NCBI RefSeq assembly: GCF_000153345.1
Contig: NZ_CH724128.1
Span: forward strand, 88,516 to 132,420
Length of the DNA: 43,905 bases
Direction: 5' to 3'
Source of the DNA: Neptuniibacter caesariensis
GTDB lineage: Bacteria; Pseudomonadota; Gammaproteobacteria; Pseudomonadales; Balneatricaceae
A program made the translations under genes and the position numbers. The notes under the pieces were generated by a model. It did not search any database. It had not been told where the DNA came from and worked only from the letters and a program-made list of their open reading frames with translations. This document shows positions 1-8,536 of the stretch, piece by piece; the first letter of the stretch is position 1; each line of letters starts with the position of its first letter.

Positions 1-27
1 GTTTGTATTTTTCTCTACTCAATATAT

Positions 28-1773
28 CTATGAGAGTTTCAATTGATTGAACCGTTGCTCTCCTCTATAGGGAAATACATCAACAATAACTCCAGAACGA
101 ACATTATCCTGAGCCTGCTTCCAGAACGGCACACTTAGCAAATCTCCATGGAGCTCATTAAAGATCGCCCTTATTTTTTGATGACAAGCAGTCAACATCG
201 CAAACTCTTCTGGAAAAACATCATTCTCTGCTACGGAATACCATGGTTCACTCGCCAGCTCTTGCTCTGGGTATATAGGCTTCGGCACCTCTCTGAAATT
301 ACAATCGGTCAGATACAATATTTCATCGTAGTCATAAAATACGACTCGCCCATGCCGTGTAACCCCAAAATTTTTGAATAACATATCACCCGCAAAGATG
401 TTTGCAGCTGCCAACTGCTTTATTGCTTTGCCATACTCATCAATGACATGCCGCAAGCCTTCCAGATCCTCTTCCATCACAAGACTATCTATATACATAT
501 TCAATGGCGTCATATACCGCTCAGTCCACAAGTGCCTGATAACTACCTCGTTACCTGAAATATAGATAGAAGAACCCGCTACCTCCTTCAGTTCTTCCAA
601 AAGATGATCAGAGAACCGCTCCCGAGGAAAAGAGAAGTTTGTAAATTCCTGGGTATCAGCCATACGGCCAACCCGGTCATGCTTTTTAACTAACTGATAT
701 TTTTGCTTCACCACTTCCCTTGTTACATTTTTGGAAGATGAAAAGCGATCTTTAATAATTTTGAATACAACCGGGTACGAGGGGAGCGTAAATACAGACA
801 TCACCATTCCCCTTATGCCCGGAGCAATAACAAATTGGTCATCTGTCGCTTTGAGGTGCCCCTGCAAGGAACGATAGAACTCAGCTTTTCCCTGCTTGTA
901 AAAACCGATTGAACTGTATAGTTCCGCTCTAGATTTTTCAGGGATCAGTGAATGCAAAAAGCTTACAAATTCTGACGGAACATCCACTTCAACGAGAAAA
1001 TATGAACGCGTAAAGCTAAACACAATGGAGACATCATCTTCATGAGTCAGCGCAGTATCTATATACAATCCGCCATCATCATTATTTAGAACGGGTAGAA
1101 CAAAAGGCTGACTTCCCTTTTCCAATTTTAGTCTACCAACCAGATAGGCCGCTTTATTTCTAAAGAACACCCTGTTAACCAGATCGATAGATTCAAGCTG
1201 CCCCAATACATCAAGAGCAGCATTATCCCGCATGAAGACAATCAGGTTGCGAATATCGCGACGCTTGTGTTCCCAAGCTAGATTTAAAGGCACTTCATCC
1301 AGCATTCTCCCTAGCAACTGGACTAGCCCCGAATCATCAGTTGAATAAGTGCTATAGATCGAATCGCCTGAACTGATCTCTTTGCCAGTTCGGGTAGATT
1401 CAATGAACATGTTTTCGCTATCTATAAGATGATGCTGAAAGAGCCTACAGTAGACAGAGTTATAAAAGGTCTCTGCTAATTCCGGATCAGTTCGCTGCTT
1501 TATCAGCTTGCTATAATAAGATTTTGCCTGATGCCACAACAGAGGTTGATAAATGCTATCACCTAGTTGTTGTTCTAGCGCAGCAGCCGCTTCTTCCACC
1601 ATCTCTTCATAGAGATCAATTCTTTCCGAAGACAGCGTTTGAATTTCACGCCAATTTGCCGACTCAAAATAACTCTGTGCGCAATCAGTGATTTCTTGAA
1701 AGCTTAAGCGATATTCTGCGAAAAAAACCATCACTTGGGCTGCAATTCGCTGATAGGTTTGGCGTCTCATCAA
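28..1773 (-). CDS. aceK: Isocitrate dehydrogenase kinase/phosphatase AceK
   Basis: Bifunctional cytoplasmic enzyme that phosphorylates and dephosphorylates isocitrate dehydrogenase, controlling the split between the TCA cycle and the glyoxylate shunt. The 581-residue length is normal for the family. The whole protein reads as AceK, from the helical N-terminal regulatory part (QLSFQEIT-like region, then LWHQAKSYYSKLI near residue 80) to the kinase-like C-terminal half, where DMLFKNFGVTRHGRVVFYDYD near residue 470 matches the catalytic/metal-binding segment of the atypical kinase fold. Here it stands alone on the minus strand, divergent from pfkA, not in an aceBA operon. The start shown is an ATG ATG pair; the second ATG would cost one residue. 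Family assignment is firm; function is by homology. Confidence 0.95.
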   Translation of the reverse strand: MMRRQTYQRIAAQVMVFFAEYRLSFQEITDCAQSYFESANWREIQTLSSERIDLYEEMVEEAAAALEQQLGDSIYQPLLWHQAKSYYSKLIKQRTDPELAETFYNSVYCRLFQHHLIDSENMFIESTRTGKEISSGDSIYSTYSTDDSGLVQLLGRMLDEVPLNLAWEHKRRDIRNLIVFMRDNAALDVLGQLESIDLVNRVFFRNKAAYLVGRLKLEKGSQPFVLPVLNNDDGGLYIDTALTHEDDVSIVFSFTRSYFLVEVDVPSEFVSFLHSLIPEKSRAELYSSIGFYKQGKAEFYRSLQGHLKATDDQFVIAPGIRGMVMSVFTLPSYPVVFKIIKDRFSSSKNVTREVVKQKYQLVKKHDRVGRMADTQEFTNFSFPRERFSDHLLEELKEVAGSSIYISGNEVVIRHLWTERYMTPLNMYIDSLVMEEDLEGLRHVIDEYGKAIKQLAAANIFAGDMLFKNFGVTRHGRVVFYDYDEILYLTDCNFREVPKPIYPEQELASEPWYSVAENDVFPEEFAMLTACHQKIRAIFNELHGDLLSVPFWKQAQDNVRSGVIVDVFPYRGEQRFNQLKLS

Positions 1774-1936
1774 AAGCTCTCGTTACAATCCAGTTATCAT
1801 TGCAAACATTATGATTCCATGAAATCCAACTGTCATGTACAGACATCAGCATATGACCAATATTCTGTTGTAATATTTCAATTCACTTCATGTCTACACT
1901 TAGTAATAACGATGACGTGATTCTTGAGAGGCAAAA

Positions 1937-2944
1937 ATGTACGAAATCCCTGGTTTCACAGATGAACATCATATTCCCAGCGCTATCGCGGTACTCACTA
2001 GCGGAGGGGATTCACCTGGAATGAATCCGGCAATCCGCGGGGTTGTTCGCGCTGCGTTACATCGAGGAATAAAAGTTTTTGGAATCAATAAAGGCTATAG
2101 CGGTTTAATCATTGGTGATCTTGAAGAGATGAATTCAGCTTCAGTAACCAATATTGTTCAACGCGGTGGCACTATTCTCAAAAGCGATCGTTGCGAAGCT
2201 TTTAAAGATCCAGCTGTCAGACATCAAGCAGCGGAAGTTCTTAAAGAAAAGGGGATCGATACTCTGGTTGTGATTGGTGGAGATGGCTCGCTCACAGGTG
2301 CTCATTATTTGACTCTTGAAAATGACATTAGAGTCATTGGCCTTCCAGGCACTATTGATAACGACATTTATGGAACGGATGACACCATCGGTTTTGATAC
2401 AGCCGTAAACACCGCCCTTGAAGCTATCGATAAGATTAGAGACACAGCCCTATCTCATGAGAGCTTGTTTTTAGTCGAGGTGATGGGGCGTAACTCTGGA
2501 TTCATCGCCACCCACGTCGGGATCGCCTGTGGTGCCGAGATGATTGTCATTCCTGAGTATGAAGTTAAAGTCGATGCGATTTCATCCCAACTCGCTAGTA
2601 ATCGCGAACAAGGAAAGGGCTCCAGCGGCATCATCGTTGTTGCTGAAGGACCAAAGCCGGGTCTCACCTACGATCTGGCCAAACAACTGAAAAACCATGG
2701 CCAGCAGCCTAAGGTTTGCATTCTCGGCCATATTCAAAGAGGCGGCATACCATCCGGGCACGATAGAATACTGGCATCCTGCCTTGGCGCCTCTGCAGTG
2801 GATTACCTATGCGCAGGTTACAATGACATTATGATTGGTGTTCGCCGAGGCAAAATAGTTGATACACCTCTGGCTCAGGTTATTGAGAAAAGCAAAGAGT
2901 TAGATGAAGCACTATTCCAGCGCGCGCTCTTACTTCATAAATAG
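1937..2944 (+). CDS. pfkA: ATP-dependent 6-phosphofructokinase
   Basis: Phosphorylates fructose 6-phosphate to fructose 1,6-bisphosphate, the committed step of glycolysis. The 335 residues carry the group's motifs: GGDSPGMN near residue 23, GGDGS near 115 (a Gly where PPi-dependent enzymes usually have Asp, so ATP is the likely donor), and the catalytic PGTIDNDI near 138. The N-terminus is about 14 residues longer than E. coli PfkA. The ATG at 1937 follows a GAGAGG ribosome site in TTGAGAGGCAAAA. It is transcribed away from aceK and is followed closely by its own terminator, so it is probably monocistronic. Confidence 0.93.
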   Translation: MYEIPGFTDEHHIPSAIAVLTSGGDSPGMNPAIRGVVRAALHRGIKVFGINKGYSGLIIGDLEEMNSASVTNIVQRGGTILKSDRCEAFKDPAVRHQAAEVLKEKGIDTLVVIGGDGSLTGAHYLTLENDIRVIGLPGTIDNDIYGTDDTIGFDTAVNTALEAIDKIRDTALSHESLFLVEVMGRNSGFIATHVGIACGAEMIVIPEYEVKVDAISSQLASNREQGKGSSGIIVVAEGPKPGLTYDLAKQLKNHGQQPKVCILGHIQRGGIPSGHDRILASCLGASAVDYLCAGYNDIMIGVRRGKIVDTPLAQVIEKSKELDEALFQRALLLHK

Positions 2945-2967
2945 ATCTGACAAAGGCTGAGACGAAC

Positions 2968-3003
2968 AGCGCAATCTTCAACGAATGAAGCCTGCGCTTT
3001 TTT
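2968..3003 (+). terminator. Intrinsic terminator after pfkA
   Basis: AGCGCA (2968) pairs with TGCGCT (2993-2998), and an inner CTTCA pairs with TGAAG. A run of six T follows directly. It lies 24 bases after the pfkA stop and reads in the pfkA direction. Confidence 0.85.
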
Positions 3004-3029
3004 CAATTTAGTAACGACCGCTAAACACC

Positions 3030-3060
3030 TAATCCATTCGCTCAGCGTACGAATGGATTA
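3030..3060. repeat. Perfect 11-bp inverted repeat over the stop of the YcbL-like gene
   Basis: TAATCCATTCG at 3030-3040 and its exact complement CGAATGGATTA at 3050-3060 flank a 9-base loop that contains the TGA stop of the minus-strand gene. There is no T-run on the minus side, so it is at best a U-tract-less terminator or an mRNA 3'-end stabilising hairpin. Confidence 0.6.
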
Positions 3061-3671
3061 CTCTGCATCTCTTGCCCAAACGTTGAACCCGGGCCATGAC
3101 CTGGAATAAATTCAACATCCTCTCCGAGGGGAAATAGCTTATTTTTTATAGAGCTGATTAGCTCCTGATGATTGCCTTGGGGAAAATCAGTTCTGCCAAT
3201 CGACCCATTGAACAGCACGTCTCCCACCAATGCCACCTGGTCTTCTGGGTTGAAGAACACCACATGGCCTGGGGTATGCCCGGGGCTATGGATTACTTTG
3301 AGAGATATTTCTCCAACCAAAACCTCATCACCATCTTCGAGCCAACGATCTGGTGTAAAGCCTTCACAAGGTGGAAAATTAAACATCGCACACTGCTGCT
3401 CAATCCCGTCGATCCAGAATTGATCCCCCTTATGTGGCCCTTCAATCGGCAGGGAGTGACCCGAAGATAATTCAGCAGTGCCTCCTGCATGATCAATATG
3501 AGCATGGGTCAGGAGTATCTTTTCCAGCTCTACTCCCTCCTCTGCCACAGCGGCAAGCACTTTATCCAAGTCGCCACCAGGATCGACTACAGCAGCCTTG
3601 TTGGTTTTTTCACACCAGATCAAAGAACAGTTTTGCTGGAACGGAGTTACCGGAATGATGCGATATTTCAT
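3042..3671 (-). CDS. YcbL-like MBL-fold hydrolase (glyoxalase II family)
   Basis: Metallo-beta-lactamase-fold hydrolase of the small YcbL/type II glyoxalase group, expected to hydrolyse S-D-lactoylglutathione or a related thioester. From the preferred ATG at 3671 it is 209 residues and begins MKYRIIPVTPFQQNC, very like E. coli YcbL. The open frame extends nine codons further upstream, but that extension is not conserved-looking. The metal motif THAHIDH lies at about residues 55-61. Later ligands fit HSPGHTPGH near 140, GDVLFNGSIGRTD near 162 and FIPGHGPGS near 195. It is a single gene, with its 3' end overlapping an inverted repeat. Confidence 0.88.
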   Translation of the reverse strand: MKYRIIPVTPFQQNCSLIWCEKTNKAAVVDPGGDLDKVLAAVAEEGVELEKILLTHAHIDHAGGTAELSSGHSLPIEGPHKGDQFWIDGIEQQCAMFNFPPCEGFTPDRWLEDGDEVLVGEISLKVIHSPGHTPGHVVFFNPEDQVALVGDVLFNGSIGRTDFPQGNHQELISSIKNKLFPLGEDVEFIPGHGPGSTFGQEMQSNPFVR

Positions 3672-3756
3672 AGGATGGTCAGCTACTCTAATTCTCAAAG
3701 AGAGCCATTATATCAGCGTCATTTCTATCTCATAAGGTGATTTACAGATTTACCCC

Positions 3757-4518
3757 TTAGACATTAAGACCAGACCAACACTGCTGAATCTCGTTATGCA
3801 GCCTCTCCTCGTAGCTACTGACTGTTTTAACAACATCTTTTGACTTACGAGCATTTTGAGGTAGCACCACCAGCAATTCATGAAGGTCATGAAGATCACC
3901 AAGAAGCTCTGCCAAAGCCTTAACCTTAGCAATTTTCTCCCGATCGGATTCCGATAAGTACTTAAGATAAAACAGATGCCTTTTCATCAATTTACGCCAG
4001 TGATGATAGCTTTCAATATTCTGTTTAGAGAGTGATCGCGCGCCCTTCTCCACATCTAACCAGCTTTGATTGAGAAACACATTTTTATCGATTGAAGAGG
4101 GATGTCTTTGCTCAGAGCCTTCAACCTGAGATTTCAAATCACTGAACAGTTTCAGGGTGACTGCTTTTTTTATCGATGGCTCACTGCCACTGACAATCAA
4201 CCTCTCCCTAAACAGTTGGATACCTAAAGGCATATCGTCAGAAAACAGCACATCAATTGTATTTATTAGCACCTGATTTTCTCTGGCACTTGCCAGATAG
4301 TGCGCCAGCTTACGCGCTTTCTTTCTACAGCGCCGAGCTAGCTGCTCATCCTCAATAAACACAGACTCAGCACGGACACGCTTAGTCATCACCCGGAGTT
4401 TATGAATAAGCTTTTCCTCCGGCACACCTCCCGAACTATGCAACTGTTTCTCAAGCTTCAGAAGATCAGCCTGTGCTGAATCATCTCGCTTTTGGACTTG
4501 TTTTCCCTTCATTTTCAA
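3757..4518 (-). CDS. CHAD domain protein
   Basis: A 253-residue protein made almost entirely of a CHAD (conserved histidine alpha-helical) domain. CHAD is a basic helical bundle known to bind polyphosphate. The first signature HKLRVMTKRVR is at about residues 39-49, followed by the basic helix ARRCRKKARKLAHYLASAR near 65. The second half repeats the pattern (YHHWRKLMKRHLFYLKYL near 172; LGDLHDLHELL near 205). No CYTH/triphosphatase domain is attached, so it is a stand-alone CHAD protein. The start begins ATGAAAATG, so either ATG could serve. It is divergent from the DUF5062-like gene, with 53 bases between. Transcription from the GEMM riboswitch further upstream could reach it. Confidence 0.85.
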   Translation of the reverse strand: MKMKGKQVQKRDDSAQADLLKLEKQLHSSGGVPEEKLIHKLRVMTKRVRAESVFIEDEQLARRCRKKARKLAHYLASARENQVLINTIDVLFSDDMPLGIQLFRERLIVSGSEPSIKKAVTLKLFSDLKSQVEGSEQRHPSSIDKNVFLNQSWLDVEKGARSLSKQNIESYHHWRKLMKRHLFYLKYLSESDREKIAKVKALAELLGDLHDLHELLVVLPQNARKSKDVVKTVSSYEERLHNEIQQCWSGLNV

Positions 4519-4571
4519 TTCAGAGTTGTAAAAGTATGTTCTAGATAAGCATAGCCATTCAGGACGAAATT

Positions 4572-4835
4572 ATGAAAAAGCATAAGCATGAAGCAGAGTT
4601 GGTCAAAGAAGCCCTGAAAATTGGAGCAATCTATTTTGAAAAGCGGGGAGCAGGGAAATTTGAAGCGACTGATAGCGCATCAAACAAAATTACTGCGGTA
4701 TACCGTTTATTGGTCAAAGATGGATTAATTCAAGCGTTAGCCAAGGACCAGGAAAACGAACTCAACATGCGGCATAAATTAGCGCTATGGATAGAAAGAC
4801 AACTTCCGGATGGACACCCTTTGAAAGGTAAATAG
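4572..4835 (+). CDS. DUF5062-like small protein
   Basis: An 87-residue hydrophilic, mostly helical protein beginning MKKHKHEAELVKEALKIG, recognised from memory as like the DUF5062 family of gammaproteobacteria; no function is known to me. The start has an AGGAC ribosome site eight bases upstream. No signal peptide, membrane segment or cysteines are present. It lies head-to-head with the CHAD gene. Immediately past its stop is the 3' end of a minus-strand c-di-GMP riboswitch, so a riboswitch transcript that reads through would be antisense to this whole gene. Real-gene confidence is good; the family name is moderately sure. Confidence 0.75.
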   Translation: MKKHKHEAELVKEALKIGAIYFEKRGAGKFEATDSASNKITAVYRLLVKDGLIQALAKDQENELNMRHKLALWIERQLPDGHPLKGK

Positions 4836-4840
4836 AAAAT

Positions 4841-4925
4841 CTCTCTTTCGGTAGCCCAGCCATCCACAAGGGACCTGTGACTTTGCGCCCCAGAATCGCT
4901 TCTGGTTTGCCATTATCGAGAGAGG
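4841..4925 (-). ncRNA. c-di-GMP-I riboswitch (GEMM-I aptamer)
   Basis: Read on the minus strand, the three conserved GEMM-I blocks occur in order: GGCAAACC, then a CCAGAA-GCGA-TTCTGG hairpin capped by a GNRA loop (P2), then GGGGCGCAAAG with the A that stacks between the guanines. After a short P3 hairpin (TCACAG / TTGTG with a bulge) comes GGCTGGGCTACCG. An outer P1 pairs CTCTCT (about 4919-4924) with AGAGAG (4841-4846). An extra 6-bp hairpin (4958-4977) precedes it in the presumed leader. No terminator was found directly downstream. The next minus-strand gene is CHAD, over 320 bases away, with the plus-strand DUF5062-like gene lying between. Confidence 0.85.
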
Positions 4926-4957
4926 ATCTATTCGCTGGAAACGGCCTAACTTTTTGG

Positions 4958-4977
4958 CTGGGGAACACAAACCCCAG
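4958..4977. repeat. 6-bp perfect hairpin upstream of the GEMM aptamer
   Basis: CTGGGG (4958-4963) and CCCCAG (4972-4977) form a perfect stem with an 8-base loop. There is no T-run on either strand, so it is not a standard terminator. It lies in the 5' leader expected for the riboswitch transcript and after the plus-strand DUF5062-like gene. Confidence 0.45.
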
Positions 4978-5151
4978 ATTCATACTCGATTAAGCCTGAG
5001 TGTAATATAGCAGCATTATTCATTATTACTAAATACGCTTTTGGAATTAGAAGCAGCTTTTCATGTCTTAATGAAGAATTTATTTTGCTATTCAAGCTGA
5101 ATCAGGCTTACTATTTAAGTTAACCAAATGATATTAAAGGCTTAAGTACTG

Positions 5152-5634
5152 ATGAGTTCATCTCAAGACAGTCACCCTGAAAACCGCACTGATTTTCTTG
5201 AATGCCTGCGCTTAATTGAGCGACTTCATCGACGCATTCTCGACATTATCAAGTTTCGTCTGGAAGCGTTGGGTTACGCTGACATCAACAGTGTTCAGGC
5301 ACTGCTTCTTCATAATATTGGTGATAGAGAGATGACAGCTGGCGAGCTGAGAACACGAGGCTACTATCTCGGCTCCAATGTATCATACAATTTGAAAAAA
5401 ATGGTTAGCAATGGGTATATAAAGCAAGAACGATCAGAGCATGACTTACGCTCAGTTCGGATTAGCCTTAGCCAAAAAGGAATGGCCATTCATAATTTGG
5501 TATCCGAACTATTCGACCAACATTTAGAAGAGATTGGCGCAAAACAGTTACTCCAGAATGAAGAGTTTTCTCAACTTCGAAGCCAACTTAGAGAGTTAGA
5601 ATCATTCTGGGATCAACAGATTAGTTTCTACTAA
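5152..5634 (+). CDS. MarR/LdtR-like winged-helix regulator
   Basis: A 160-residue transcription factor. A dimerisation helix (FLECLRLIERLHRRILDIIK) leads into a winged-helix core: NSVQALLLHNIGDREMTAGEL, a recognition helix around GYYLGSNVSYNLKKMVSNGYI, and a wing RSEHDLRSVRISLSQKG. The phrase LGSNVSYNLKK is typical of the LdtR-like branch of MarR proteins. The C-terminal helix would complete the dimer interface. Its target is unknown: it is a lone gene, convergent with the GGDEF-EAL gene (12 bases between stops) and preceded by about 300 bases holding the riboswitch. The start is an ATG with only a weak AAAGG upstream. Confidence 0.85.
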   Translation: MSSSQDSHPENRTDFLECLRLIERLHRRILDIIKFRLEALGYADINSVQALLLHNIGDREMTAGELRTRGYYLGSNVSYNLKKMVSNGYIKQERSEHDLRSVRISLSQKGMAIHNLVSELFDQHLEEIGAKQLLQNEEFSQLRSQLRELESFWDQQISFY

Positions 5635-5646
5635 CCTCATCCCTTT

Positions 5647-8325
5647 TTACGCCATCCCCAGCCTGCTCATATTTGCAGGGATATAGGTTGTTTCAAACTT
5701 ATCAATCGAAGATGGCCGGCCTAGTAAGAAGCCTTGAATATCCAGGCAATCCAGTTCTGTTAGGAAAGCTAACTGCTCATCAGTTTCCACGCCTTCGGCC
5801 AGCACATTAAGTCCTAGATTCTGCCCCATAGCGATGATAGCCTGCACTATCTCAGAATCATCCTGATCCTCAGGCACATCCCGAATAAAAGAACGATCTA
5901 TCTTAATCTGATCTAAAGGCAAACGCTTAAGATGAGATAACGACGAATAACCGGTTCCAAAGTCATCCAAAGCGAATCTTATCCCATAACTACGAAGAGC
6001 CTGCATTTTCTGAATGGTGTCTTCAACATCCATCAGCACCAAAGATTCAGTTAATTCCAGCTTTAGCTTCTCAGCGCTAACACCATAAGTATTTAACAGC
6101 TGCCTGACTGACTCCACAAAGTTATCCTGGCAGAACTGCCTCGCACTGACATTGACTGCGATAAATAGTTCAGCGGTTTCAGGACGCTCCTGCCATTGCT
6201 GCAATTGCTTACAAGCCTGACGAATGACCCACTCGCCTATAGGCAGAATTAACCCTGTATCTTCAGCCAGAGGAATAAACTCTGCAGGAGAGACCATTCC
6301 TCTATCAGGGTGTTTCCAACGTAACAAAGCTTCAGCACCAATAAGCGTTTGACAGCGATATTGTGGTTGGTAGTGAAGTTCAAGCTGCTGATTGGATAAT
6401 GCAAATCGAAGATCCGCATCCATCCGCGCCAGACTGCATAGCGCTTCTTCGGCAACCGGATCAAAGAAACGATAAGTGTTCTTTCCTGACGACTTCGCTT
6501 GATACATCGCCATATCAGAGCGTTTCATCACCTCATCCGAGAAGTCTTTCTCACTAAACAAAGCGATACCAATACTACAGGTAGGATGATATGCCTGCGT
6601 GCCTATCGTCAGTGGTGCCTGGATGGTAAGAATCACTTTAGCCACAATATCTTTAACTTGCGCTAAGACATTACTTTCATCCACACCCAGGTTTTCCAGG
6701 ATAACAATAAACTCATCTCCACCGAGGCGTGCAACCATATCCGCATTTCGAACGCAGCTATTTAAACGGTTCGCTACTTCTACCAGCAGCTTATCCCCCT
6801 GATCATGCCCCGCGGTATCATTTAGGTTCTTAAAATTATCCAGATCGATAAAAAAGACAGCGCCCAACTGCCGGGTATGCCGACAAGAGCTTAATGCGCT
6901 ATCTAGGCGCTCTTGTAAAGAACGTCGGTTTGGCAGACCGGTTAATGAATCATAGAAAGCCAACTGATGAATATCTGCCTCATCCTGCTTACGCTGAGTA
7001 ATGTCAGTGAACGCACCTACATAGTTAGTAATCTCGCCCGCACTCGTTTGCACGGCAGTGATGGTTAAATGCTGAGGGTATATCTCGCCCGATTTTCTTT
7101 GGTTCCAAACCTCTCCCTGCCAGTAGTTATTCTTAGACAGGGATTCCATCATCGTTTGATAAAAATCTTCAGAATGCTTTCCTGATTGAAGGAACGCTGG
7201 AGTATTACCAATCGCCTCTTCCGCTTCATAACCTGTGACACGAGTAAAAGCATTATTCACGCGAAGAATTCTATGCTCAGCATCGGTTATTAACATGCCC
7301 TCCTGAGAATCAAAAGCCGTAGCAGCAATATGCAACTCCCTTTCATGCCGTTTCCGTTCGGTGATATCACGCGACAAAACAATGAAATGGTGCTCACTCG
7401 ACTCGTCATCATGTTTTCTGGAGACCGATAGCTCAAACTCACGTAAGCCCCTGCCAACCTGAAGGGTCACCTGTCGGCCTTTTGATATACCCTTTAAGTC
7501 CGCTTCCCTGATAGCTTCGACAATGATCTGTGCTTCATCCAACGGTATAAAGTCAAATACTGATTTACCAATTAATTCTTCTGGCTTTGCCACAAGATCG
7601 TCAGGATCGGAAGCATGGCAAGCGAGGTAGCGTCCCTCTATATCCATTTCAAACAGCAAATCTGGTATTGCCGAGAATGTCGCCTCCAGCCGGTGTCGAG
7701 CATGGTTACTCGTCCGCTCACTTTCCCGAAGTGCCGCTTCCGCTTTTTTTCTGGAGATCTGTTGAGATAGCAACCCACCAAGCAGCACAGTAGCCAAAGG
7801 GAAAATAACGATTATCGGTAGCGTAATCTCACTAAGCAGCAGCCCTAGCGTCGAATAGGGCAACACGAGCAAACACACCATCATAGAGACATGGACGGTT
7901 AACCCCATAAGATAGAGCTGATAGCCTTTGATCACTTCGTGACCCAGACGCTGTTTCCATTGATAGCAATAGATACCAATACCTGCAGAAGTCATAATAA
8001 TCAACAGGCCAGCAATGGTCCCTTGCCCCCCTTCCATTATTCTAAAAACAGCAGCCATGGAAGCCGCAATAACGGTTGGGATCACCCCAAAAAATAATCC
8101 GGAAACTGAAAGCAGTATAGAACGGGTATCAATAATTACGCCGCTGGTAATGGATAGAGGCATAGACATGATTGCTATTGCGATACAACCAAGAATCAAA
8201 CCACTGGTGATGCGCTTAGGAAGTGATGGCTTAGCTTCATTAAAGGCAAATGCATCAAAAAGAACCCCCATTGCTAACAGCAAAGCAACATTATTTACCA
8301 GGGGAAGGAGGATATCACCACTCAT
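5647..8325 (-). CDS. Membrane 5TM-PAS-PAS-GGDEF-EAL c-di-GMP enzyme
   Basis: A bifunctional-looking diguanylate cyclase/phosphodiesterase of 892 residues from the preferred ATG at 8325; a GTG five codons upstream would give 897. Five or six membrane helices in the first 200 residues resemble the LytS-type 5TM receptor domain. PAS domains follow near 215-330 and 340-450. In the GGDEF domain RLGGDEF is intact, with an RNAD inhibitory-site motif five residues before it, so product inhibition is expected. The EAL domain keeps EALLRWKHPD, LTESL, DDFGTGYSS, KIDRSFI, AEGVE and QGFLLGRP, consistent with active phosphodiesterase. It sits near a c-di-GMP riboswitch and has an FNR-type box upstream. Which activity dominates cannot be told from sequence. 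Confidence 0.93.
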   Translation of the reverse strand: MSGDILLPLVNNVALLLAMGVLFDAFAFNEAKPSLPKRITSGLILGCIAIAIMSMPLSITSGVIIDTRSILLSVSGLFFGVIPTVIAASMAAVFRIMEGGQGTIAGLLIIMTSAGIGIYCYQWKQRLGHEVIKGYQLYLMGLTVHVSMMVCLLVLPYSTLGLLLSEITLPIIVIFPLATVLLGGLLSQQISRKKAEAALRESERTSNHARHRLEATFSAIPDLLFEMDIEGRYLACHASDPDDLVAKPEELIGKSVFDFIPLDEAQIIVEAIREADLKGISKGRQVTLQVGRGLREFELSVSRKHDDESSEHHFIVLSRDITERKRHERELHIAATAFDSQEGMLITDAEHRILRVNNAFTRVTGYEAEEAIGNTPAFLQSGKHSEDFYQTMMESLSKNNYWQGEVWNQRKSGEIYPQHLTITAVQTSAGEITNYVGAFTDITQRKQDEADIHQLAFYDSLTGLPNRRSLQERLDSALSSCRHTRQLGAVFFIDLDNFKNLNDTAGHDQGDKLLVEVANRLNSCVRNADMVARLGGDEFIVILENLGVDESNVLAQVKDIVAKVILTIQAPLTIGTQAYHPTCSIGIALFSEKDFSDEVMKRSDMAMYQAKSSGKNTYRFFDPVAEEALCSLARMDADLRFALSNQQLELHYQPQYRCQTLIGAEALLRWKHPDRGMVSPAEFIPLAEDTGLILPIGEWVIRQACKQLQQWQERPETAELFIAVNVSARQFCQDNFVESVRQLLNTYGVSAEKLKLELTESLVLMDVEDTIQKMQALRSYGIRFALDDFGTGYSSLSHLKRLPLDQIKIDRSFIRDVPEDQDDSEIVQAIIAMGQNLGLNVLAEGVETDEQLAFLTELDCLDIQGFLLGRPSSIDKFETTYIPANMSRLGMA

Positions 8326-8394
8326 ATTCAGCACACACACCGACGGTACGGTCTGGAAAATTGTTGAATTGAGCGCAATAGATTCATGACATTC

Positions 8395-8418
8395 GATCTG
8401 TACAAAAAGTTACAGATC
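8395..8418. repeat. 8-bp inverted repeat in the GGDEF-EAL leader
   Basis: GATCTGTA (8395-8402) and TACAGATC (8411-8418) are exact complements around an 8-base AT-rich spacer. The repeat lies 70-93 bases upstream of the ATG at 8325, inside the 5' leader predicted from the FNR-type promoter. It could be an operator or a leader hairpin; no T-run follows on the minus strand. Confidence 0.45.
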
Positions 8419-8480
8419 AAATGCTAAACAGATAAACACCTTTTCTCTATAGACCAATAGGACAAGCACAGCGGTTTTTC

Positions 8481-8494
8481 TTGATCTACATCAA
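8481..8494 (-). promoter_or_regulatory. FNR/Anr-type box upstream of the GGDEF-EAL gene
   Basis: TTGATCTACATCAA is a perfect match to the FNR/Anr consensus TTGAT-N4-ATCAA. Reading leftward, TATTGG (plus positions 8454-8459) lies 21 bases past the box, close to the roughly 22 expected when FNR binds at -41.5. Transcription would then start near 8446 and give a leader of about 120 nt to the GGDEF-EAL ATG. No comparable -10 was seen in the rightward direction. Confidence 0.6.
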
Positions 8495-8536
8495 TAAGAG
8501 GAGAAGAGATGCACAATCACCGTGCACCAGCTTCTT

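Noticed and set aside
4762-4983. Minus-strand ORFs of 61-73 aa over the GEMM element
   Set aside because: They only overlap the conserved riboswitch sequence; no ribosome site and no family resemblance.
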